7,114 bases of DNA from positions 1,054-8,167 of the forward strand of contig DUJJ01000031.1 of NCBI GenBank assembly GCA_013329865.1. The letters are read 5' to 3'. The position numbers were made by a program, and so were the translations under genes. The notes below the pieces were generated by a model. It ran no database searches and had not been told where the DNA came from. It saw only the letters and a list, made by a program, of their open reading frames with translations. Of this stretch, positions 1 through 5,442 are shown in pieces. Every line of letters begins with the position of its first letter. Position 1 is the first letter of the stretch. The stretch comes from Candidatus Poseidoniaceae archaeon. GTDB taxonomy: Archaea > Thermoplasmatota > Poseidoniia > Poseidoniales > Poseidoniaceae.

Positions 1-426
1 TTGGAATCTTGCCTTACCACTTGAATCTGGCAGATCTTTGTTCTTGGTGTGGTCTACATACACAACGATTACTGGGACGCCATTCCATATTCCTGCTGCT
101 CCTGCAGTTCCAGTTGACGATTTAGCTGCTTCATCAACGAAATCTTGACGGGTCATTGGTAATTCATGTTTTGCACCATACCAGGCTTCATCCTCTCTGC
201 CTTTTGCCCAAAAGATGACACCATTGTTGCTGCCTCCAGAATCTGCTCCTGGTGGCAACAGAATGGCGGAGAAACCCAGGACTCCGAGGGAGGCTGCTAG
301 AACACCTGTTGCTGTATTGAACCCGTATTTTAGGAATTGACGTCGATTGATAACCTTGCTACCACTAAGGGCAGCATCACCATCATCTAGTGATGGCGCG
401 GGTTTCAGGTTATATTCTCTAGCCAA
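1..426 (-). CDS. Tat-exported protein, probable Rieske iron-sulfur protein (N-terminal part)
   Basis: This gene is cut by the left window edge; 142 codons are visible. An N-terminal charged segment of about 28 residues precedes a textbook twin-arginine signal (NRRQFLK, about residues 30-36), and then a hydrophobic stretch at about 38-60 that would act as an uncleaved membrane anchor, as in Rieske proteins. The folded part contains a W-x-G-x-P-V-x-V-V-x-V strand (GIWNGVPVIVVYVD, about 113-126), typical of the base domain of respiratory Rieske proteins. The CxH/CxxH cluster loops would lie outside the window, so identity rests on the signal and this strand. The expected role is electron transfer from quinol to a downstream carrier with cytochrome b, on the outer face of the membrane. 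The TTG start is preceded by GTGAT four bases upstream and by an in-frame TAG directly before it. It lies five bases after the stop of the preceding gene, so co-transcription is very likely. Another Tat-exported redox protein remains possible. Confidence 0.68.
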   Translation of the reverse strand, partial: MAREYNLKPAPSLDDGDAALSGSKVINRRQFLKYGFNTATGVLAASLGVLGFSAILLPPGADSGGSNNGVIFWAKGREDEAWYGAKHELPMTRQDFVDEAAKSSTGTAGAAGIWNGVPVIVVYVDHTKNKDLPDSSGKARFQ

Positions 427-431
427 CTAAA

Positions 432-875
432 TCACATCTTGTATTCTTTCCAATCTTTCTCATGTTCTGGTATGAATTTGTTTATTGCATGCTTGACAAT
501 GATGGTGTCAGGCAAAATGAATCTCAGGTAGACTAATCCCATCAAAATGAGGGTGGTGACGCCAATTGCGAGGTGGAAGGCAAGTTGCCTTTGGTCCCAA
601 CCGTTGGCTAGGCCATAAATTAACGAGAACATCCAGTAGCATAACCAAAATATTCCCCAGATAAAGAAAAACATTGTCAGATACGATGCTCCAGACGGAG
701 CGAGTTTCGCACTGACTATTGACCCCATGTCGGCCTCGGTGAATACACCTTTGTCGATTGCAAGTTCCATTTCTTCCTCAGTGAGGGAAGCATCTTCAAG
801 TGACTTCCTTGCGTCATCAACTGATATGTCGCCCCGAGCGACACCACGTAGTAGTTTTGTTATTGTATCATCCAT
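432..875 (-). CDS. Small two-helix membrane protein of unknown function, in the Rieske operon
   Basis: The protein has 147 residues and no family I can name. The soluble N-terminal 60 residues are acidic and helical. The opening segment (about residues 5-27, with GDISVDDARKSLED) resembles the short helical hairpins of SHOCT-like or DUF2089-like modules, but this is only a resemblance. Two membrane helices follow at about 63-90, rich in Trp, Phe and Tyr, and at about 98-119, then a short basic and acidic tail ending in KEYKM. Both ends are probably cytoplasmic. The start is well fixed: the ATG overlaps the previous stop by one base (TAATG) and has a strong ribosome binding site, GAGGTGAT, five bases upstream. 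Its place between the anchored Cys-x-Cys-His protein and the Rieske-like gene suggests an accessory or assembly subunit of a membrane electron-transfer complex. That role is inferred only from position. Confidence 0.8.
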   Translation of the reverse strand: MDDTITKLLRGVARGDISVDDARKSLEDASLTEEEMELAIDKGVFTEADMGSIVSAKLAPSGASYLTMFFFIWGIFWLCYWMFSLIYGLANGWDQRQLAFHLAIGVTTLILMGLVYLRFILPDTIIVKHAINKFIPEHEKDWKEYKM

Positions 876-1693
876 TATTGATCACCTCTGCGTCTTATCT
901 TGTATCGCAGTCGTAGCTGATTACTTCTTCCTTGATATGAGGAAGAAAAACTGTAGCGTAACATGAAACCAGCAAACACAACGACAGCCAAAACTGCGCC
1001 AAAACCAAGCAACCCAAGCACGTGCGCCCTAAACTCAGCACCCATGTGTTTCAGATCTACTCCGGTTTCTTGAGGCTCTGGTGGGCTGACATTGCCGTCA
1101 CCGGCGAATAATGTTCTCGTTCCCATGGCTGCAGTTTTTTCGTCGCCTTCTTGAAGAGCAAATATCAATTGATTCCACTTATCTTCTGGTCCCGGACCTT
1201 GATCGCCGTTTACTGAGTTGCCAGTTATCCAAAAATCAACAACTCCCGTATCTGCAGCGGGGGCCTCCCATAGGATTATCCACATGCGATCATCGCCTCC
1301 AGCTGCGGCTTCGGTTTGTGTTAGAGTGGTCGGGTCTTCTTCCCAATTCTGCAAATTGTCACCGGACAAGACTCCTTCAGAGACACGCATTGAGAAACCG
1401 GCAGTCCATGGGCTAGCAGCAGCAGGGCCACCAATAATTTGTAATTTCATCTCGTAAATTTGGCCAGTTTCCCAAGCATATGGGACGTCGTCAAGGATTA
1501 TTTGCACCGAGTTATCTGCAACCCCGTTATGGCACAGACAGCCTTCTTTAGCAACGTCATCGATGGTTTCTCCGGCGTTTACTTGCTCGCCGCCGATGCC
1601 GCCATGATACGATGAAGCGATGCCTGGTAGCGTTAGGAGAATTAACAACATAGTGCCTAGCGCAAGGCGATTAGAGATAGGCTTGCGCAGCAT
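875..1693 (-). CDS. Membrane-anchored choice-of-anchor-V/Reeler-like protein with a CxCH motif
   Basis: This is a secreted protein of 272 residues from the preferred ATG. It has a signal peptide (hydrophobic core about residues 10-26, plausible cleavage after ASS near 28), an extracellular beta-rich domain (about 29-200), a Pro/Glu linker, a single membrane helix (about 225-246) and a strongly basic cytoplasmic tail. The extracellular domain starts with a GCLCHNG motif (about 51-57) and later carries WEAPAADTGVVDFWITGNSVNGD. This matches the pattern of choice-of-anchor-V/Reeler-type domains (sCxxCHsg, then W-x-A-P-x-x-G-x-V-x-F and a G-N-x-V-N-G-D turn). The Cys pair has one intervening residue rather than the two of a c-type heme site. 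A GTG two codons upstream (1699) is also open, but GGGTG lies five bases before the ATG at 1693 and favours the ATG. First gene of the operon leading to the Rieske-like gene, it may be an exposed redox or metal-binding partner; the function is inferred. Confidence 0.72.
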   Translation of the reverse strand: MLRKPISNRLALGTMLLILLTLPGIASSYHGGIGGEQVNAGETIDDVAKEGCLCHNGVADNSVQIILDDVPYAWETGQIYEMKLQIIGGPAAASPWTAGFSMRVSEGVLSGDNLQNWEEDPTTLTQTEAAAGGDDRMWIILWEAPAADTGVVDFWITGNSVNGDQGPGPEDKWNQLIFALQEGDEKTAAMGTRTLFAGDGNVSPPEPQETGVDLKHMGAEFRAHVLGLLGFGAVLAVVVFAGFMLRYSFSSSYQGRSNQLRLRYKIRRRGDQ

Positions 1694-1699
1694 TGACAC

Positions 1700-1745
1700 A
1701 CCCAGTTAAATATGCTACCAATATGAACTCTTTAAACATTATCAA
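1700..1745 (-). promoter_or_regulatory. Candidate promoter of the Rieske-like operon
   Basis: On the minus strand a TGTTTAAAG box (core TTTAAA at 1731-1736) lies about 38 bases before the ATG at 1693. An archaeal TATA box there would place transcription start near 1708, leaving a short leader that just includes the GGGTG ribosome binding site at 1699-1703. A second TATA-like string, GTATAAATT (complement of 1758-1766), would give a longer leader. The assignment is by pattern only. Confidence 0.35.
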
Positions 1746-1785
1746 ATTTTGGTGCTGAATTTATACGCAGTGTCCCGTTTTTACT

Positions 1786-1818
1786 CGGCCTTATAAGGGC
1801 CGAAAACCATCTTAAAAT
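1786..1818 (+). promoter_or_regulatory. Palindromic TATA-like element upstream of the TPR/FtsZ-like pair
   Basis: The bases CCTTATAAGG (1789-1798) form a perfect palindrome. It extends outward as the inverted repeat CGGCC (1786-1790) / GGCCG (1798-1802), around a TTATAA core. A second AT-rich box, CTTAAAAT, follows at 1811-1818. Either could serve as the TATA box for the gene starting near 1855. The flanking inverted repeat could also bind a dimeric regulator that would block TBP binding. It sits between two divergent transcription units. Which box is used cannot be decided from the sequence. Confidence 0.4.
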
Positions 1819-1854
1819 CGTTGTGATAGGGATAGTTCAATAAGCGGCAGTTTT

Positions 1855-2169
1855 GTGGCAAGTTTGAACCTTATGTCTGTCCCGTTCGAAAACACCTACG
1901 GTTTGTCAGAGTCACAACTTCAGCGGTTAGAAGACGCAGAGGAGATGATGCTGAAAAATGACCTTGGAAATGCTGAAATTTTGCTACTAGAAATGTTGGA
2001 AGAGGATGATCAATGTATTCCAGTTCTCTCAAATCTTGGTCATTTGTATGGAAGATACCTATCGGAATTTGAGACTGCGGTGTCTTATTACAACAAAGTC
2101 CTTGTCATAGAACCTGACAATGCATGGGCAAGGGACTCGAGGAGAAGGTATCTCAGATATATTGAATGA
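1855..2169 (+). CDS. Small TPR-repeat protein
   Basis: The protein has at most 104 residues and consists almost entirely of two tetratricopeptide-type helical hairpins. The second is clear (about residues 56-89): it carries the Leu-Gly, Tyr, Ala, Tyr and Pro positions of the TPR consensus and ends in VIEPDNAWA. The first (about 22-51) is degenerate. There is no signal peptide or membrane helix, so it should be a cytoplasmic adaptor that binds peptides or a partner protein. The start is uncertain: GTG at 1855, TTG at 1864 and ATG at 1873 are all open and none has a clear ribosome binding site. The ATG would remove six residues without touching the repeats. It lies 40 bases upstream of the FtsZ-like gene on the same strand, suggesting joint transcription and possibly a shared process; that link is inferred from position. 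Confidence 0.8.
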   Translation: MASLNLMSVPFENTYGLSESQLQRLEDAEEMMLKNDLGNAEILLLEMLEEDDQCIPVLSNLGHLYGRYLSEFETAVSYYNKVLVIEPDNAWARDSRRRYLRYIE

Positions 2170-2209
2170 GTAGCGAAAGTTCATTGATTATCAACGTCAC
2201 CAGCATCCT

Positions 2210-3124
2210 ATGGAATCGTCGCAGATTCTGATAGCCGGTGTCGGTGGCCTGGGATGTTCGTGGGCTAAGGGTGCATGGTCTAAGTGTAATTCTGAGGCAG
2301 ATATTCTACTCATTGATGCCGATGATGATAGTTTTGCTGCGGTTGAATCAGGCCATGTCCTAAGACTTGGCACTGTAGTGGATAAACTTGGCTGTGCAGC
2401 ACTGCCTCCGCTCGCTGAGCAACGAATGCGAAGCGTATCAGCGGTTGTTAGAAAGCTCATGGAGCCAGTTGAGTTGGTTATTTTGCTTACTGGCCTAGGT
2501 GGAGGAACCGGTACTGGTGCAGCGCATGAGTTTGCCCGACAAGCCAGGCTCTCCGGGGCTGTCATCATCGCAGTTGCTGCAATGCCCTTCGAGATACAAT
2601 CTACCAGATTAGGAATTGCTGAAGAGGGTTTTACCAGGTTGGAGAAATTTGCTCATATCACCGTTAGATTATCACTGGAGAGATTAGCGAGACAGGCAAG
2701 GGAAAAGGGGCGCTCTTGGCAAATGGGAGCGGAGTGGGTTGAAGACTTAGTCGATGGCTTAGTTAGGACTCTGCTGCGAATGGGCTTAATAAATCTCGAC
2801 TTAATGGACTTGCGAGCAATTGTTGAACAGGATGGTAAGTCTACCTTACTTGTTGGCATGGGCGATGCAGATGAGCCAGAAAAGATCCTACATTCGGCAA
2901 TGATGGCGCCTCTCGAGGCCTTGGACGTTGGCGGTGCAACTGGTTGCCTGATTCAAATCGAGGGTGGACAAGGCATGACGCTGAGTCAGGTAGATTCAGT
3001 TGCTAGATTGTTCACTGATGCGCTTGATTCTGATGCACAGGTGATTTTAGGAGCAAGAGTAAGTGATGACTTACATAATAGCATGCGAGTTGTTACCTTA
3101 CTCTCTGGGATATCTGAGAGCTAG
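2210..3124 (+). CDS. Divergent FtsZ/tubulin-family GTPase
   Basis: This 304-residue protein is a tubulin-superfamily GTPase closest in layout to FtsZ. The N-terminal Rossmann-like domain has the glycine loop GVGGLG (10-15) and the tubulin signature GLGGGTGTGAA (95-105). The C-terminal domain begins with GLINLDLMD, whose Asn195, Asp197 and Asp200 match the FtsZ T7-loop residues that complete the active site of the neighbouring subunit, and ends with QVILGARVSDDL and RVVTLLSG, as FtsZ cores do. It is shorter than usual (about 350-400): there is almost no N-terminal extension, and it stops right after the core, so the C-terminal tail that recruits partners such as SepF is missing. The guanine-binding segment (FtsZ PNDRL) reads SLERL (155-159), and the EGxxR segment is reduced to IQSTR (129-133). 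It probably polymerises with GTP, but whether it is the division FtsZ or a specialised paralogue is open. The ATG at 2210 is the only start after an in-frame stop at 2171. Confidence 0.85.
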   Translation: MESSQILIAGVGGLGCSWAKGAWSKCNSEADILLIDADDDSFAAVESGHVLRLGTVVDKLGCAALPPLAEQRMRSVSAVVRKLMEPVELVILLTGLGGGTGTGAAHEFARQARLSGAVIIAVAAMPFEIQSTRLGIAEEGFTRLEKFAHITVRLSLERLARQAREKGRSWQMGAEWVEDLVDGLVRTLLRMGLINLDLMDLRAIVEQDGKSTLLVGMGDADEPEKILHSAMMAPLEALDVGGATGCLIQIEGGQGMTLSQVDSVARLFTDALDSDAQVILGARVSDDLHNSMRVVTLLSGISES

Positions 3125-4488
3125 TCGATGTCAATTGTTTCTTCCCATTCAACGCCGTCAATTTCGGGGCCCGACTCTTCAGTTTCCCAATCAACATCAT
3201 CGTCCTCTTGCCAGACATCTGAATCATTGTCAATAGACAGACTCACATGTTGAGGATTCTCAGGCAAAATATTTGGTTGACTTGCAGAATTCTCCTCATT
3301 TTGACTGCTGGTTATTCGACGCACTGTGATGCTGTAGTTATCCGTGCCAATAATTTTGCTAAGAATTATTTTGTGCATTATTAAGACTGTCAATACAACC
3401 AAGCAATGGCCAATTAGCATCACGGTTTTGATGTCGTCAAAGAATGATGTAAGCATCGCAACGCTGCCGGCATAAGCGTAACCAAAAGATAGTCCCCAGG
3501 TCAAGGCGTTGTCCTCTGTGATTAATCTGAAATTACTTTTGTAGCTTTTTGAGGTCATTGACCAAATTGCGAAAAGCACGGTGAATATCATCAACACTAT
3601 TTCCTCTAGGAATACTTGGAAAGACGATGGGTCGAGGAAATTTTGTCGCCAAATTGTTAGCAAATGCCAGGTGATAAATAAATGACAAATCATCGAGAAC
3701 TTTCCACTGAAGTGTTGAAGGGATGGCTTCATCGATGCCAGAATCTTTAATTTTCGTGAGTATGCAAGGCTTGCACCAGTGACTATCAAAACTGTGATAA
3801 TGAAGGGAATAGAGGCGAGCAAGGAATCTGCAACAGTTCGGTCAAAATCGTTCAACTGGTAAAATAAGGTGCTAAGAAACAGGCCAAAGACAATCGTTGC
3901 TAGTATCGTTGTCAAAATCGATAATTTTAGACCACCTGTTTTTCCTACTTTTTGGAAATTATGCGCACTATTTGACGAAGCCCATTGGCTGAATGAACTA
4001 CCTTGGATAATTGACCACAGTATGAATAACATACCCAATGCAGTGGGTATCAAATCACTGCTTCCAGGCAGTATACCGTTTTCTCCCGTTAGGGTGTTTA
4101 TGATAAAAAATACTCCTGCAGCAACGGCCAGCGGAAATAGACAAATCTTGAATTTCTTGACGGTCGATTTTAACAGGTATTGGTCAGTTTCTGATGAGAT
4201 TTCGTCTAGCGTTATCATTTGTTTAACTACCCTATTATTCGATAGAAGAGCAGTTATTGCATATGCAACCGCTAGACTGGTAAATGCCATGGAAGAAAAC
4301 ACAGTGAGAGAGTTTAAACCAGCTAACAAGTAGAATACAGTAGATGCAATAACGATCATTACTACATGAGGCATTGTAGCGGTTGACAGGAGGGTTTTTA
4401 CCAACTTCACCATAGAGACATTTTGATTCTCATATTCCCTTAAAATAGCATCGCTAGATACTTCATTCGACAGTTCAACATCAGCCAT
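3121..4488 (-). CDS. Multi-pass (about 10-helix) membrane protein with an acidic Trp-containing tail
   Basis: I do not recognise a family for this 455-residue protein. About 36 polar residues precede a hydrophobic core with roughly ten membrane helices, near residues 41-60, 62-82, 115-133, 147-162, 188-209, 222-243, 264-282, 294-311, 331-349 and 355-376. Short basic loops such as SYSRKLKILASMK-type stretches suggest which side is cytoplasmic. I see no transporter signature, nucleotide-binding motif or catalytic motif. The last 75 residues are hydrophilic, and the final 35 are strongly acidic with three Trp residues set among Asp and Glu (W426, W434, W448). Such a tail could be a docking peptide; that is inference. 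The ATG at 4488 has no ribosome binding site. The gene converges with the FtsZ-like gene, and the two stop codons share the palindrome CTAG at 3121-3124, leaving no spacer for a terminator. Confidence 0.82.
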   Translation of the reverse strand: MADVELSNEVSSDAILREYENQNVSMVKLVKTLLSTATMPHVVMIVIASTVFYLLAGLNSLTVFSSMAFTSLAVAYAITALLSNNRVVKQMITLDEISSETDQYLLKSTVKKFKICLFPLAVAAGVFFIINTLTGENGILPGSSDLIPTALGMLFILWSIIQGSSFSQWASSNSAHNFQKVGKTGGLKLSILTTILATIVFGLFLSTLFYQLNDFDRTVADSLLASIPFIITVLIVTGASLAYSRKLKILASMKPSLQHFSGKFSMICHLFITWHLLTIWRQNFLDPSSFQVFLEEIVLMIFTVLFAIWSMTSKSYKSNFRLITEDNALTWGLSFGYAYAGSVAMLTSFFDDIKTVMLIGHCLVVLTVLIMHKIILSKIIGTDNYSITVRRITSSQNEENSASQPNILPENPQHVSLSIDNDSDVWQEDDDVDWETEESGPEIDGVEWEETIDID

Positions 4489-4568
4489 AGTTCGACAAAC
4501 CTAGCGGAAGAGTGTAATGATTTCATACTATCCAAAGAAATTAAGAGAAATTATCCCCAACGACTCGC
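4489..4568. promoter_or_regulatory. Divergent promoter region between the 10-helix membrane protein and Pop5 genes
   Basis: This 80-base spacer must hold the promoters of two divergent genes. For the plus-strand gene, AAATTAAGAG (4538-4547) lies about 27 bases before the ATG, the spacing expected for a TATA box driving a leaderless transcript. That fits the lack of a ribosome binding site. No convincing box is seen for the minus-strand gene. Evidence is positional and weak. Confidence 0.3.
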
Positions 4569-4904
4569 ATGGCGAAGCGTTTGTCCAAGGCATTGCGGGG
4601 GAAGCGACGTTGGATTGGCGTTATTATTCCTGCAACGATAAAATCCAAACAGGAAGCCACAAACCTACTCAAGATGTCCTTGACCGATTGTGATTTAAGC
4701 CAAATACCTCGTTTAGTCGAATTCAATCAAAATCAATTAAACGATGGACGTAGTGTTGGAATTATTGAGGTCAAACTACCAGATTACCCCAAGGTCCGGC
4801 ACATGCTGGAAGGCGAATTGATTGACAGTAGTAATCAGTTTACTAGTTATACATCAAGCGGGAAAATTCGATTGGTCCGGGAAAGGATTTTATCTCTTGA
4901 GTAA
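4569..4904 (+). CDS. rnp2: Ribonuclease P protein component 2 (Pop5/Rnp2 family)
   Basis: This 111-residue protein fits archaeal Pop5 in length and pattern. It has a basic N-terminus with a LxxxLRxKRRWIG segment (about residues 5-17), where family members typically have LPPxLRxKRRYI. A central GIIEVKLPDYPKVRHML stretch (about 64-80) corresponds to the family's GIIRxxxxxxxxVRxAL strand-helix. A C-terminal SSGKIRLVRERIL segment (about 96-108) matches the conserved SGTIKxLRxKxL end. Pop5 pairs with Rpp30 and supports the catalytic RNA of RNase P, which removes 5' leaders from pre-tRNAs. Loop sequences are divergent, so this rests on three conserved blocks, without an alignment. It has no ribosome binding site and may be translated from a leaderless transcript. 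A membrane protein gene follows on the same strand after 37 bases. A tRNA gene, the substrate class of RNase P, lies further downstream, but that is probably coincidence. Confidence 0.75.
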   Translation: MAKRLSKALRGKRRWIGVIIPATIKSKQEATNLLKMSLTDCDLSQIPRLVEFNQNQLNDGRSVGIIEVKLPDYPKVRHMLEGELIDSSNQFTSYTSSGKIRLVRERILSLE

Positions 4905-4941
4905 GGAAGGATTCATTTGTAACAGTTCGTGTGATTGTTAC

Positions 4942-5442
4942 ATGGGAGCAGGCGGCTCGGCTGATGCAATGAAGTTCAGTGATGTCCTAATCTTAGTTGG
5001 GGTTGGCATGCTGTGTGCTGGATTCATCATCCACGGTTGGGTAGAAAGCGTGCCAATTACCAGCGAAGATGAAAAATCATACGAAAAATCCGTTCACCTG
5101 ATGAAGGGAGATGAACTGAACATTGCAATTGCTTGTGAGGAGGATTGTGAGGGTGAGGCAATAATCACAAGAAATTCAGAGCAAGTTTACCAATATGGGT
5201 TCCAACTGTTATCAGGAGACGAGACAGACGAGTACTTCAAATCGGATGACTATGATGGATACAAACTTGTCATTACGCTTGATAGTGGATCTGGTGAGGT
5301 GGATGTCGATGTGAAAAGAGCTCTGATGTTAGACTTTGTAATCTATCCAATCGGCGCAGCAATCTTGATTTTTGGTTTACAAAAAAGACGAAGTGAGAGT
5401 GAAACTGCGTCTATCGATGCAGAACTAGAGTCGTTAGAATGA
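4942..5442 (+). CDS. Two-helix membrane protein with an acidic external domain
   Basis: The protein has 166 residues from the preferred start and no recognised family. A membrane helix lies near residues 13-31 (VLILVGVGMLCAGFIIHGW), an acidic loop or domain of about 95 residues follows (about 33-127), then a second helix near 128-147 and a short charged tail rich in Glu and Ser. With both ends inside, the acidic domain faces outward. It contains a close Cys pair (C65 and C69, spaced CEEDC) that could form a disulfide or bind a metal. The reading frame is open back to 4822, but that extension overlaps the Pop5 gene and looks unlike coding sequence. The ATG at 4942 has GTGAT six bases upstream, as other internal operon genes here do. 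ATG 4969 is a second possibility. It follows Pop5 on the same strand and overlaps the convergent fusion gene by 9 bases at the 3' end. Confidence 0.72.
   Translation: MGAGGSADAMKFSDVLILVGVGMLCAGFIIHGWVESVPITSEDEKSYEKSVHLMKGDELNIAIACEEDCEGEAIITRNSEQVYQYGFQLLSGDETDEYFKSDDYDGYKLVITLDSGSGEVDVDVKRALMLDFVIYPIGAAILIFGLQKRRSESETASIDAELESLE

Noticed and set aside
727..1457. Open frames on the plus strand antisense to the redox operon genes
   Set aside because: They lie fully opposite well-supported minus-strand genes, have low-complexity or unrecognisable translations and lack start signals.
1694..1699. GTG start at 1699 for the choice-of-anchor-V-like protein
   Set aside because: The GGGTG ribosome binding site would abut or overlap it; the ATG at 1693 has proper spacing.
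2197..2859. Minus-strand open frames opposite the FtsZ-like gene
   Set aside because: The plus strand encodes clear tubulin-family motifs throughout; the antisense translations are Ser/Pro-rich with no domain features.
3869..4333. Plus-strand frame of about 154 codons opposite the 10-helix membrane protein
   Set aside because: It mirrors membrane-helix codons on the other strand and has no promoter, ribosome binding site or recognisable domain.
4822..4941. Upstream extension of the two-helix membrane protein to an ATG at 4822
   Set aside because: It would overlap most of the Pop5 C-terminus in another frame, including its conserved block, and the ATG at 4942 has a GTGAT site and gives a sensible membrane-protein N-terminus.
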